From Talinum fruticosum (taxonomy: Eukaryota; Streptophyta; Magnoliopsida; Caryophyllales; Talinaceae): a stretch of DNA of 64,000 nt. The stretch is from assembly GCA_021018815.1 (NCBI GenBank), contig JAITYX010000022.1, positions 62,001 through 126,000 of the forward strand. Direction: 5' to 3'. A program made the translations under genes and the position numbers. Each line of letters begins with the position of its first letter. The stretch's first letter is position 1. The notes beneath the pieces are model-generated. The model was given only the letters and a program-made list of their open reading frames with translations. It was not told where the DNA came from and searched no databases. Shown piece by piece: positions 35,908 to 49,000 of this stretch.

Positions 35908-36071
35908 GTTATTATTGTTGTTGTCGCCACTGTTATAAAAAAGAACATTATTGTATTTAAAAAGTTTAGTAATATCATTACTAATGTTATTATTGTTATT
36001 ATCATCATTGTCGATCGTAAATTTTTATTGCTTTCATTATTATTATTATATTGCTCTCATTACTCCATAAC

Positions 36072-36116
<45 letters not shown>

Positions 36117-36136
36117 TTGTTATTATTATTATTATT
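35869..36136. repeat. Facing ATT and AAT microsatellites
   Basis: An ATT run (about 35869-35908) is followed 160 bp later by an AAT run (about 36072-36116) and then a TTA run (36119-36136). The first two are complementary over about 40 bp and could form a hairpin. The surrounding sequence is full of TATAACAGC/TCATAACAAC-like words. Confidence 0.85.
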
Positions 36137-36399
36137 GTAAAAAACTATTATATTTAAAAATTTTATTATTAGCATTATAACAGTTTATAACCGCATATAG
36201 CAGCTCATAACAAATATAACAACTAATTATAACAACTCATAATTATTATAAACGTTATAACAACCTGTTTGAACAACTAAAACGAACAAATCTTTAATAA
36301 TAAACCTTTTCACCGACTCAAGTCAGCTGGTATTTTAGGAAGCTGTTAAATCTGTTTAGTGTAAATCTAAGGAAATATATGCAAAGTTGGTATGATAGT

Positions 36400-36662
36400 G
36401 GGTCTTTGAATGGGAAGATAACCAGGAACGGGAGATACAATGTCAAAATGACTTATACAGCGCTGCAGACCAGTATTCCCCAGTTGGCTGGTGGAAACTG
36501 TCATGACACAGATACAATATGCCAGAGCACTCATTCTGCCTAGGCAGACAACGGACCACCTTTTCTTTCAATGCACTTTCTCTAAGGAAATTGATGAATA
36601 GCTTCATACAGATGGAAACTACACTAAACTGGAGACTCATCTGGAATGGTTGGCTCAGTAGT
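36400..36662 (+). pseudogene. LINE fragment, zinc-binding reverse transcriptase tail (zf-RVT)
   Basis: Frames on the plus strand read fragments such as YNVKMTYTALQ, SRYNMPEHSFCL and TTDHLFFQCTF, which follow the C-terminal zf-RVT pattern of plant L1-type elements (W...CPKHAF ... CxxC ... ETxxHLFFxCxF). Several frame changes and stops show it is dead. Compare the same domain, better preserved, at 53425-53715. Confidence 0.65.
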
Positions 36663-38610
36663 TAGAAACCAACTTGTGCACAGTAAGCAGTGATCTGCCC
36701 CCTTATAGCTGCAATAACCTATTATGTTTGGAAGGAAACCAATGCTAGATCTTTTAGAGGGAAGCAATCAACAGCCCAACAAGTCAGTGCACAGATTAGA
36801 AACAAGTTAAGAATTTATCTTGCAAATAGGGAAAAAAACATATACAAGCATTGGTAAGACAGATTTTAGTTAGAAATTTTGTAGCCTTTGGGTATGCCCA
36901 AATGTTAGATTTTTATATTTGATTTCCCTTTATAATTATGTATCGTTATTGTAGCGAGTTGATTTGGTTCACGGGTGTGGGATGGGTGTGGGTTGAATTA
37001 TGACTCATAACTATTATGTAAAATTATGCATATACCCATGCCTAGATTCATTGAGTTTTAAAAAACTAACCATGCCTATCAAATTTTTTGGGTTAATGGG
37101 CTTTATTTGATTACGTTTAGAGAGTATTCAATGTTATCGATTTTATAGGTATACACTATATTGGATGGGTACGTTCAGAGAGTATATTGTGTTACTAAAT
37201 AATTATAGGGGAAAAAATTCTACATGCATAAAAAATGATATTCAAGATCAATATTATTTGATCAGAAGCTGAATATTATGAAACCAAATGTAACGAACAA
37301 ATAAAAGCCTACGGATAAAATCTAACATTTGAATTTCTTGTCTAACATTTGAATTGGATTTGTGCATTTTTTTTGTCTTTTATTAGCAAATTAATCGAGC
37401 ACGGGAACTGGGTACACGCTTTTAGAAGTTATACACATACCAATACTTATTCTCGAGTATAACACCACATTACGATAATTACACCAACTTGAAACCTATT
37501 TGTTAAAGTTGCACATTCGGGTGTTAAATCACTCTAATTTTAATTAAATTTTATGGTTCAAAGTATACAAGAAAATTTATACAATTATATTTAACTTTTG
37601 TGTTTACCCTACATTCAGGGGAGGAGAGCCATGAAAAATAGACTTCATAAAACGAATCTGAAATTTAAAACTCACATCAAATAATATAAATACAAAAATA
37701 GACTCCCTAAAGACGTTAACTTCTCGACCCAAGTACTACTGAACCTGAACTAAACAACTCATTATTAGATTCAAAATTGAAGGCCAAATTAAAGATATTA
37801 TTTTATTAAATACACCTCATATCAAACATGGATGACCATTTCAAAATTCAGATCACCATAAATGCAAAATAATTTATTAGATTTGTCAACTCTGTATGAC
37901 ATCTTATTCCATCATTATATTCCCTTTTGGTTCAAACTTCACATCTCTAGTCTAATTATACAAATAAATTTTCCATCAAAGGAAAATAAAATTAAAAAAT
38001 ATTGCCAAAGTGCCAAAACAAAAAGTTACCATAAGCAATTGTAATGCAAGATCGTGTGATCCAATTGATTTTACTCGTGACATATATTTCATTTAACTTG
38101 AGGTTAATTCGTCCGTATTGGTCGCCATGTACTCAATCCGCACGCGTTTCAATTTTGTATTATTTTTTCCTTTTTTGTTTTATTTTTGCCAACGCCTCCA
38201 TATTTAAAGAAAAAAATAAATTAAATATGTATATTTGTAGGCTTTATGAGTAATATCTTATTTGAGGATCCAAATTAATGATCTAGGGTATAAAGATAAT
38301 AGATTGAATTTCAAAAAATTAAATTATAAGATAATATGGAGGTTGTAGAGCCTCACATTATAATCCAAAATTTTGGATCATGGATGCGAATGTTGCAAGT
38401 TTTCTCTTAAATGGTCACTTAAACAGTTGAGTTTTATTGTCAACCCCTAAACATAATTAATGTCAAAAAGGTCAGATCCATGTAGGAATCAAGACTATAA
38501 AGTGTGAAATTATGCAGCCTTTCACTCCAACAAATACTCCCATCTATATTATTTTATCAAATCTGAGCCCTCCTCATCTATCTACTCGCTTTATTATATA
38601 AATATAATTT
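36663..38610. other. Gene-free spacer upstream of the SDR gene
   Basis: AT-rich. A GGTGTGGGATGGGTGTGGG patch lies near 36975-36995. No gene or bounded element was found. Confidence 0.5.
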
Positions 38611-38650
38611 TATGCTAAAATCTAAGTCTACTGATCTATCTGCAAAATTT

Positions 38651-38662
38651 TTATATATAAAT
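38651..38662 (+). promoter_or_regulatory. TATA box of the SDR gene
   Basis: TTATATATAAAT lies about 110 bp upstream of the start codon at 38761, a suitable core-promoter position with a leader of about 75-80 nt. Confidence 0.6.
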
Positions 38663-38760
38663 ACAGCTTTGTTTTGGCTGTTCTTTACCTTCTCATCTTC
38701 CTATTGGCATTCCCATTTCTGTATATTTTACCTGTTCCACCGAAACGGAACTTTAAGTTC

Positions 38761-39474
38761 ATGGATCCCTCTTCTTCAACCAGGTAATCCTCCCCGTCCT
38801 CCTCCCTTTTCTTGTTCATCTAATGAGGCCGAAATGTAATAAAGTTTTCCTTGACTTGTTAAAGTAAGGCTGTGTATATCTGAATTCCCGAGATGATGAG
38901 TGTGATATTTATGAATGTATGTTGTTGTGCAGGTGGTGGGGAAAGGAGACGATAGGCATAGTGACGGGAGCAAATAGAGGGATTGGGTTTTCACTAGCAA
39001 AGAGACTTGCAGAAGCAGGACTAACAGTTATCCTGACAGCTAGAGATGAAAGCAAAGGTCTCCAAGCTGTGGAGAAGTTAAGGAGCCAAGGCTTGGGTGC
39101 CCATGTCCATTTCTCTCCCCTAGATGTGTCTCAGCCTGACTCCATTATAGCCTTTGCTGCTTGGTTCAAGCTCAATTTTGGGGTTCTTGATATTCTTGTA
39201 AGTTCTCCGCTTCTTCTTCTTTCTTTGTTTTTTGAGGTATTGACAACCGTGAATATCGATTTAAGCGGAATTTGAATTTAACTATTTAATAACAACTAAT
39301 TATAAATCGAGCTAATTAATACCCACATCCCACTTTTTTTTTCTTTTGTTTTTTTTTTTGTGTGGTTTTTTTGGGGTGGGGGTCAAAAATGGATTATGCA
39401 TGCCACAACAGTTGAATTGATCAGTAAACTATCATTGTATTTGAATAAGAAATTAATGGATAATTTTAGAAGGG

Positions 39475-39530
<56 letters not shown>

Positions 39531-40853
39531 TTATCGTAATTTTAAATTAATTAAATTATATCTAAAATTTTATATCCTATATATAATATAGCTCTAATAA
39601 TATTTAAATTGTAGGCGTGTGATTGGTGCAAAAATATCTATTTGTGTATTATTTCTTAATGGATATCTAATTGAAAAATCAAGCCACAAGATTATGAGTA
39701 AGTAAAAAAATTAACAAGTTACGAGGGAAGGCAAAGCATCTAACATTTCCACTAACTCGTACAATAATTTTCATTAATCATAAAAGTAGAATAGTTGCCT
39801 TGTGATAACTACAACGAGAGACAGAATTTATTATCCACCTCCCCTTTCCATGCCACCTTTTTTTTTTTTTTTTTTTGGTAGTTTTAAAAGACTATAAGAA
39901 GTCAAGGGAGAGACAATTATATTTCAAGTAAACAAGTTCCACAAGTGCCAGCCACTTAAAAGCAAGTGGGCCAAAAAACAACAAAAAAATGAACACATGA
40001 CATGACTAGTAAAAAATTCAGCACATGTTTTTGTGCATTTATAATAGGAGATAATGTCACGGTGCTCACAAACAAAAATTCTCGATAGTTTCAGTTCTTA
40101 TATTCCAAAAAATCTACAATTTTATCGAGTATAAAGTACATATTATTTTTGTTAGTAAACAATATTATTGATGTTGTTCTAGGTAAATAATGCAGCAGTA
40201 TCATTTAATGGCGTTCACGAAAATTCCGTCAAGTATGCGGAAATAGTAATAAAGACGAATTTCTACGGGCCAAAGTTGTTAATAGAGGCGTTACTGCCCT
40301 TGTTCCGACGCTCATCTACTTATAAAAGTCGCATTCTTAACCTTAGCTCAAGGCTTGGCCTAGTCAGTGTGAGTCATCAGCTACTTCATCAACATATAGC
40401 CTTCCTACTTTTTCAGATTAACCAAAGTACTGATTGAATCTTTCTGTGAATGTGTAGAAGGTGAGGAACCCAAAGATAAGAGCAACACTAGAGGATGAAG
40501 AAAACCTAAGTGAAGAGAAAATTGAAGGGGTGATCAGACTGTTCCTTGAGCAGGTGAAGGACGGGACATGGGAGACAGAAGGGTGGCCAGAAACATGGAC
40601 TGATTACGCAGTCTCAAAGGTGGCTTTGAATGCATATTCAAGGATGTTGGCGACAAGATTAAGGGATGAAAACATCATTGTGAATTGCTTCTGTCCGGGG
40701 TTCACCCAGACCGGAATGACTGGCGGAAAAGGGAGTAGAACTCCTGATATTGCTGCCCAGATTGGAGCCAGCCTTGCCCTTCTCTCTCCTAATCACCTCC
40801 AAACTGGCAAGTTCACCATGGGCCAGAGTCTTTTTCTCTATTCAAGATTTTGA
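38761..40853 (+). CDS. Short-chain dehydrogenase/reductase (neomenthol dehydrogenase / carbonyl reductase type)
   Basis: Four exons, 38761-38783, 38933-39197, 40183-40368 and 40458-40853, all with GT-AG borders and matching phases, give 289 residues. Exon 1 supplies MDPSSST. Exon 2 has the NADP-binding motif TGANRGIG, then VILTARDE and LDVSQPDSI. Exon 3 starts with VNNAAV and carries the catalytic-Ser region ILNLSSRLG. Exon 4 has the active-site YAVSK (Tyr and Lys) and VNCFCPGFTQTGM. The length, the NNAA motif and the insertion between LNLSS and YxxxK match the monomeric plant SDR110C-like group that includes neomenthol dehydrogenase, menthone reductase and salutaridine reductase. These enzymes reduce a ketone or aldehyde with NADPH. 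The true substrate cannot be told from sequence. Intron 2 (39198-40182) holds a long AT run. Confidence 0.92.
39477..39526. repeat. (AT)25 microsatellite in an SDR intron
   Basis: Uninterrupted AT repeats inside the second intron of the SDR gene. Confidence 0.95.
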
Positions 40854-42900
40854 AAGGGCATCATCATGATGGTGATCTTTGTTAGGTTTGTGATTGATGG
40901 GAGGAAAAGTAGGTGGCTCAGTTGTACGTCTCAGCGTGGTTCGTTGAAAATGTTTACAATGTAAGGTCCTTTTCAGGCTTCGTAAACTAAATTATGGTTT
41001 ATAAGCAAACTTATGATGGTTTAACTAACCAGTAAAAGTTGGTTGGTTAGTTGCAGTGGATCTACTTACTGAAGAAGACAATCATGAAATATTTTACTAA
41101 AATATTAAGGGAAAAGAATAGAAACAGTACTATTTTTATTATTTTCTTTCTCAAATTACGTAGACACTTTTAACTTTCTTTTTCAAGTTGCGATGGAGAT
41201 TTTTTTATTAAAAAAAAAAAAACAAGGTGGAACCTGATCTCATAATAGATAAATATAAAATAAAAAAATGTTTTCTTGTTGATGGCATATTAAATCTTGC
41301 AAGATTAATGACATTACTCTTCTTTTTAAATATTAGAAGGGAGTTTTGTCTCAATTTGGCTAATAAAATCAGTGTAGAGGGTTTTAGAGTGATAAACAAA
41401 AATATCAATTAATCAAAACAAATTAAAGGAAAGTGTAGAAAACATGATACTTGTTTAATAATGTGGAGTTATTAGCTGGTCCCTATCTAGAACCCGTACA
41501 TTTTTTTTTTTTTTTTTGGCAAGTGTATATCTGACCTACCGACTCCTATATCAAAGGTACTCTAATGGATCTTTATAGGTCAGGGGAGCATAAGAACCTA
41601 GACATCATCAACAAATTCTTCCCAATACAAAGTTGAAAAATTTATCTCCTAGAAGAAAAGTGTGGAAAAGAAGAGGTTTACCTCACTTCAATGCAGAACT
41701 CTTACTCATAATTTAGCGTAACATGACGTTATTTGATAAGATGTCAATGAGGACTATTGAATAGTAGTTCTTATTGTATATTCCAACTTCCAACACTCCA
41801 TGCTATCCATATGACTTCATAGTAGAGCTGACCTTCAACTCCATTAATCATAACAATCAATAGAAACTGCAATTTCAATATTTAAAAGATATATTAATAA
41901 TTAGCATAATTTTATAAATTATCTCAAAATATCAAAGAATATATAATATTTACTCAAATCACGTACAGATATAAATATAATTCTTGACCTTTCAAATTTT
42001 AATTTCACAACATCATATCTCAAAAATATATAAAATTATCCCAAAATATCAAACAATATATACTCAAATCATGTCCAAATATTGATATTATTTCTTGACC
42101 TTTTTCAAATTTAAATTTCACAAGGATCATATCTCAAAAGTATATCTTGCATAATATGACAACATAATTTCTTAATATAGCCAACAAAATGTAGTTTGGG
42201 TAGTAGCAACTCATCGTTTATTGTAAATATAACTTTCGTCATTTGGGCCTAGGATCTCAACAGGTCTAGTTTAATTTACTTCTCTTGAATAGAAAACATA
42301 ACAATGTGTAATTTACCTTGTTAGAAAAAATAAAAAAATTGTCACTTATATTTCAAGTTGAATAATCCCCATAGTAATGTAAAATTTTCAATCTCACAAG
42401 ATGCCTCACAATAATACATTAACAAATAGGCAACTTTAATTAATGGGTGAACTTTATTCGGAGAGATTTACGATTTTAAATTATCAACCCTAGTTTAATT
42501 ATGTAGTGTATTATAAGGAAGATTGTTATAACCGTCGGTCGCTGAATTTAACAAATCATATCAAGATGATTTAATGTGGAATAAAATAAAATAAAATAAA
42601 TAATTTAGTGGTGTGATATATTTTCTGTTGTTATATTATAAAAGTAGGTTATATTATAAAAGTAACTATATAAGACAGAAATGAAACATTTAGTGTGTAT
42701 GAAGTTAAATTTTTTTTGAGTCAGGATTTTATGTTAACAACTTAAATTATTATTTACTTTAAGCGAATTTATATTATAAATTTTTTTTTAAAGAAAAGAA
42801 ATGATAAGATAGATGCCGCGTGGCTTATTTTGTTGAATGAATTTACCTCTTCTTTTATTACAAAAATAAAAAAAATGTTAAAAATACAAAAAATCACACC
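40854..42900. other. Intergenic, no gene seen
   Basis: This is the SDR 3' flank followed by AT-rich sequence. Two similar segments (about 41935-42010 and 42040-42130) share AAATATCAAA(G/C)AATATA, ACTCAAATCA and TTCTTGACCTTT, which suggests a small duplication. An (AAAAT) patch lies near 42576-42600. Confidence 0.5.
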
Positions 42901-42929
42901 ATTAGCTAGATTCAGCTCTCAAATTCAAT

Positions 42930-43002
42930 TGCTTCAGAAAGAACACCGCCACCGCCACCGCCACCGCTACCGCTACAGCTCCTGCTTCCTGCGCTGGTAC
43001 TC

Positions 43003-43038
<36 letters not shown>

Positions 43039-43130
43039 TTGGAGATTGGAATTCTGTAGCAATGCTGTGCTTGGAATCAAACGGACATTGATTCGTCTGG
43101 AAAACCCTTTTCTTCGCTAAAGTTTGATTT
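42930..43130 (+). promoter_or_regulatory. Probable 5' UTR exon of the COA3-like gene
   Basis: This has an (ACCGCC) repeat patch (about 42946-42975) and a (CT)16 run (43004-43035), the usual look of a plant leader. The COA3-like coding exon at 44965 is preceded by a good acceptor (TTCGCAG at about 44918-44924), so a leader exon near here with a long 5' UTR intron is likely. The exact donor cannot be fixed from sequence. Confidence 0.4.
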
Positions 43131-44964
43131 CCATCTGCAAAGCCTTCTCCTTTCCGATATCAAAGTGGGTCGATACTCGATAATTGGAACACAGGACCGA
43201 TGAATACTAATTTCTGATGTTTTATGCGAATGAATTTATTTTATTTATTTTCATCGGCTTGATATGAAATGAGCTTCTGAATCAACAAATCCTTGTGGTT
43301 TTATTCTGGGTCTGTGATGATTTCTTGATCTAGTTCTTACTTGGCCTACCTTGACTAACTTGTTGAAGCTGTACGACAGCCCCTACGAATTTTTATGTAT
43401 CTCGGGATGAATCTTTATGTTGGTACTTTGCTTGAATTTGATGTTTTCGTGCTAAAATTCCCTGTTGAATAAGTGGAAAATTGAGCATTTCTGGAAACTG
43501 TGTTTGTGAAATGTTGAAGAGCCCCCATTTCTCTAGGCTTATTTGAACCTTATGACGTTACTGCTCATATAGCTTCATGGATGGGTATGTCTTTCTTGAT
43601 GATTTGTGGGTGTGCAACATAGAAATTTGTAATGTGGGTTGAGCCAATTCGAGTACTTTGTGTTAATATGCGTTAGAATTCAAATTTAGATGCTGCTGGC
43701 ATATTCAAAGGCAATTGGGTTGTGTTAGATGACACAATTGCAACTAGTGATGAAATGGTTTCCTTCATCTCTTAAACTCTTTTCTCCTCCCTCTTATGAG
43801 AGAAGTTATAGTGAATTCTAAACTTGATTGTCAAATGTCGTCTTGCCTTCAGTGCTTCTTCTGAGAACTACTCAAAGGGGTGTGGGGTGACTCATGTATG
43901 CTACCACTAGAACAATCAGAAACCAGACCCCATTCATGACTTGAACAGGGCATTAAGGTTTTGATCCAAACTCAAGTTGGCCTGACAAAAGCAATTTCTG
44001 TCTAAATATGAAATTTTCCTGACCAATTTCACCTGATTTTTTGAAGACAAACTTTTTCAACCAATTCATGGAAGATATGAACATAGTGAAAACCAGGCCC
44101 AACCAACAATTTCGTCGATCCAATATGATTGGACGTGGAATTTGGCCGATCTAGATCCAAATTGAGTAATTTCTTTGCCAAATATAACTGTATAAATACT
44201 GATAGTTTGACACCCGAAATGCCGAGTAGATGGTTTAGATGGGACTTGTTTTACTACTTGTCTATGCAATTTAGCCTAATTATGTCTTCAAGCCACTCAG
44301 GATTGAAATGCAGATTGCACAAACCATGTACATTCCTTTCAGCTATGGTTTGATCTTTGATGTCATCATCTCTCTAGGTATTTATTTTCTTAGAATCACT
44401 GGTTAGGTTTGTTATCCCATCTTATTTAGGGAAGGTTGGCAGTGGTTGAAATGCAGTCATTTAGCAGTGTGAAACCCGTGCTGATTGGTACTTGAACTAT
44501 CTTCCATTAAAATGATCCTAAGCTTTATATCCTCCTCTTGTTGTGTGTATAGCATGGATTTGTGCAATGGCTTAACCAGCTAATCACAGAGTGGAAACAA
44601 AAAGATTGTTGGGCAAATGCAAGATTTGAAAATGAAACATGCTGGTGCAGGATTGACACAAAAAATCTGCCCATGTTTTTTCCTTAGGTCTGTTATATTG
44701 CATCTATTGCAGGATTATTCTCATGATCACACATTCACATGCATAAGTGTTGGTAACAGAATCTTGCAGTTTCTATATTTTGAAGTTTAACTATGTAAAC
44801 ATGATAAATTAAGAGTTGTCATTTTTCACTGACTTAGCTAGTTTCGAATTCAAATTTTAGAGATGTTTAATATCTGGTGAGAAAGTTTTACTAAAACAGT
44901 TTGCTGATCTGGGTAATTCGCAGATTCAGAGACTTCTGTTAGCTTCAAGTAACCCAGTTACAAG

Positions 44965-45146
44965 ATGGCTGGGGTTTCAAGGTTTAGCGCCCTCAAACAA
45001 AAATCAAAGAATGTGATTGTGGCTGGGGGCTGGCAACATTTGTGTTTGGAGTGTATTCCTACACCATGAGAGCTGTTGGAGGGACCGATGAACTTCAGGT
45101 AGCCATTGACAAATTTGAGGAGCAGAAACGCAAGGGTGATCAGTGA
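44965..45146 (+). CDS. COA3-like cytochrome c oxidase assembly factor, with a 1-bp frameshift
   Basis: The start at 44965 gives MAGVSRFSALKQKSKN and then VIVAGG. A one-base gap in the G5 run at 45025-45029 moves the frame. With that base the sequence continues LATFVFGVYSYTMRAVGG, then TDELQVAIDKFEEQKRKG to the stop at 45144, 60 residues in all. The order is a short basic N-terminus, one transmembrane helix and a charged coiled tail, as in the COA3/CCDC56 family of the inner mitochondrial membrane, which helps assemble cytochrome oxidase subunit 1. As written, the frame stops after 34 residues without the helix. The downstream part is perfectly open and conserved in character, so an assembly error is the simplest reading. 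The gene is convergent with FAM136A. Confidence 0.75.
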
Positions 45147-45762
45147 TCAGGACAAGTTTGAAGAGCAAGTAGGATGAGGTTCTAAGAATGTAGGGATGAG
45201 GTTGTGTTAAATCATGCTGTATATTAAATCCTTAGGAAATGTACTGTTTTGAATGCAGATGTTACTTTTTATTAACTTTCTATATCGGACCTTCTAAACA
45301 GTTCATTCGGCTCTGATTTGGTCTCTTCATGGATGGATTTTTGGAATTTGAAATAGGGTTGATTTAAGAATACCTGGGTCTTTGTTCGTGTTTAGTTTGA
45401 AACCAAAGCCAGCGTCAATCAAGTTACTCATTTCAAGTTTGGGTCGTTTGATGTCATTTTTACATGATCTGAACAATAAGATGTAGATTGCTTTAACCAA
45501 ACTGCATTATAGAAACATAACTTGTCACGAGTCGATTAAATTGTAATTTGCTATGAATCACATTACAACATTCAGCCCCATCTAAGGGGATTCTTATCAA
45601 ATTCACTAAAGTCGAAATTTAATTAAGCGAGAGAAGCATGACATCCATGCATCCACAACATGAGCTAACAGAGAGGAACAATCAATTCTCTAATCCAAAA
45701 CTTCGCTCTAAGTACATCTCTGTGTCACTTGCATCACAAATTGACCAAGTATAGAATAATGG

Positions 45763-45957
45763 CCCAACTGCTGGGAGAGTATCAAAATGCAGCACAAACT
45801 ACAGGCGAGATACTAATTTGAATGCTTCATCCTATGAACAGAACAGGACGAGAAAAATGCCCCGACTGCTGGGAGAGTGTCAAAATGCAGCACAAACAGG
45901 CGATATACTAATTTGAATGCTTCATCCTTATCAACAGACAACAGGACGAGAAAACTT
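45763..45957. repeat. Tandem duplication of about 97 bp, 3' of FAM136A
   Basis: Two adjacent units begin CCAACTGCTGGGAGAGT and CCGACTGCTGGGAGAGT, both followed by CAAAATGCAGCACAAAC and AATTTGAATGCTTCATCC, with small indels. They lie about 100-290 bp beyond the FAM136A stop codon, probably in its 3' UTR or that of the convergent COA3-like gene. Confidence 0.85.
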
Positions 45958-46052
45958 GCAGCTATGGATCTGATGTCCTCCAAGATGTTGATTTTTATGT
46001 TCACAAGATATGTCAAAGTCATCATATAAGTCATTTGCCTTTTCTTGATCTG

Positions 46053-49000
46053 TTAAATGCCAAGAGAGGTCTTCAGTTTTCCAACAAGGTGAGGTAGAGT
46101 CCTGATGCTTTCATCCATTGACTGGTTAACACAGGATTCCAAGTCATTCAGTGCATTAGATTGACCTGGATTGAGTTTAGAAGACTCGAATTTGTCTTGG
46201 CATACCATTAAAGATCTCTGCAACCGTTCCTGTACGAAATAGAAGGGTGTATAAGCAAGAATGATTATTTAGGCAAACTAGAAAGAGTCACTATTGGCAA
46301 AATGGTACCACATGGAGGAGCTCCCTGATCTACGAAGTGGGAAGCACCAGACAAAAGACTTAGAAGCACAAAAAGTCATCAATGCTCAGATAATTCTTGG
46401 ATGCAAAAAGTGAATCTGTTAAACCAACAGCAGTTGCAGAAAATTTAAACGAGAGTCAACCTGTATCAAATCAGAGCTAGTACCTTGGGATCCAGGTTGT
46501 GGAAGAATTTAGATGTCGACAACGTTATTCCCATTTCCTAATACTTCATAGGACAAAAAGATGAACGAAGCCCAGTGAACAGTCTCTTTAACCCAGTATA
46601 GTGATAGGTTGACGACCCACCTCATACTTATTTCTTCAACTGTCTTGAAAACCGACAGCAATGTCCATCTACAAATGCCCCTAATATTCTTTTATCCAGA
46701 AGTGTCCATTCAGTGATATTTTCTCTTGTTCAATGGAAATTCAGCTTAGAATCTTTGCATCTATGAAAATCTTTTTTTTGTTTTCTTTTTTTTTGTGGGG
46801 TGGGGCGGGGTGTCTATCCATGCCCACTTTTATACCAAATTTCACCTGTTATTAGTCAAGAGGTTATGGAGATGTTAGCTCATATTTTCGCCATTAACTT
46901 TCCAGTAAGCAATTGACCTAGCTCAAGCACATATTAAAACAGCAAGACTGCCAAGAGCCTTTGGCTCAACTGGGGCTTCCCTTGTCTCTTGGGTCCTAGT
47001 CCTGGGAGGAGTAAATATTCCCTATGATAATCTGATAGGGATTATTTGCTGGGGGTAACAGATCTTGGCCAGCATGTGTGTTCTTCTCCCCCCCAAAAAA
47101 AGTTATCATTGAACTAAACTTGAATTCTGCAACCTCGAAAACTGAGTCCAATGACTACATTGTGATCTTATATCTCACATGCAGGGCGGAGCTACATGTA
47201 GCCCAACGGTGTCCTGGGGCGTTGCGCCCAGAAAAATGCTTATTAGGAGCTAATGAGTATCTCTAGTTTGGGTAACTTGGGTGTTGAGACACCCATAAAA
47301 CAAGTTATACGGACCCAAAGAACACCCATATACATGAAGGGACACCCATAGTTCAAATTCCTAGCTCCGCCACTCACATGCAACCCTTATACTGTCCATC
47401 TAGTGTCAGAGACAAATTCTGGTCCATAATGTAAACCCCAATGTTTCAACTTCGTAAGTCCATAGTTTAATGATAGATAACATGGGTACATTTGAAAGAA
47501 CCTGTACAGCATACAACTATACAAGTGACAAAACCAAGGCTGAACACCCCCCAATAGATCAAATTTTCACAAATATGATCAAACAAGCGTGAAATTTCAC
47601 CTAAATTGGGCCTTAATAAACGAGCAATACATATACATCCAAGTGATAGTCCATTTGTCAATGGGAGGAGAAACTTCTTAAGCTTATATGTATATACAAG
47701 GCTACTGATTTTGTCAATGTGGAACAAATCCGACAAACACACAGAATTGAATGCATTTGTTATATGAGTTTCCTCCAAAATGCAGGGTATATGGCTTTGC
47801 AACCAATTAAGATCAAACACAAATCTTCAATCGGTCATTTCCATGAATTAGCAACAAATAGCTCTTATTATTGATAACCAAAACCCGAGAACAAACCAAA
47901 GATAACATTACACATTTACCAATCCTCAGTTATACCAAACGATCATACCTAAGAAAAGTATCCCTCGAAAGTCCGAATGCATGAGTTCATCTCCCGCTAT
48001 GAACACACTAATTAAGATGCGAACTCAAAAGCAGACAGCCAAATTTGTACCAAAATGTGCTAGCTTATACTAAACTTTCGGTTCAGATTACTTGTATAGA
48101 CATGGAATCCCAAAAGCAGAGAGATATTAACATTGGCTTTAATGGCATGAGCACAATATTTTGGATTGAGAGTGATAACAAAATTCCCGTCCCTAAGAGC
48201 ATATGAAAATTGATTCTATGAACTGACATTCTGTGACACTTTCTGGATGATAATGTCAAACAAATCCATGTTCAAACAAGAACTAATATAATGTGTACGT
48301 CATGTGATTGAACTAAAACAGACATCCAGTATATGGCTAATTAAGCATTGCATTCGTTCAACAATCTCATTGCTTTGAAACACATTCAGCCAAAGTTTAG
48401 CCCAAAATCAAGAAAAATTGCTTGTTAGCTCGACGCACCTAATTACAATTAGTTCTAACTTAAGTTTCTGGCTAGTTAGCACCTAGGCCACATAATACGC
48501 AACAAAATTCCAACGCATTTAAAAACAAACAGAACAACCATATAAAGAACCCGCACATTATCGCCGTTAAAATCTATAACCATGCACATGTATAAAATCC
48601 AGTCAGGAGGGAAATAAACAAAAATGAACCCAGCATGGCATTTCAAGAATATGTGCAAATTTACACAATATCAAAAGAAAGGAAATTTGATAGTCTATTC
48701 AATAACAAGTTCCCTCTAAAAAGGAAAAAAACAAAAAAAAAAAAAAAAAACAGAAAATGATATGGAAAGGAAAGAGAATTAACCTGGAATGTGGCCATTT
48801 CACCCTCAACGAGACGCTGAGCCTTCATAGCCGGGACACTGCAATGCTCAACGCAGTTGCTTATTTCATCATACTTTCTTCTCCTATCGAAGCACTCATA
48901 GGCACACTTGAAATATGCTTGCTGGTATTTCAATTTACAAGTTAGAACTATATATTCTTTCCCCAAAAAATTCATCAAAAAGCCGTGATTTTTCACTGTT

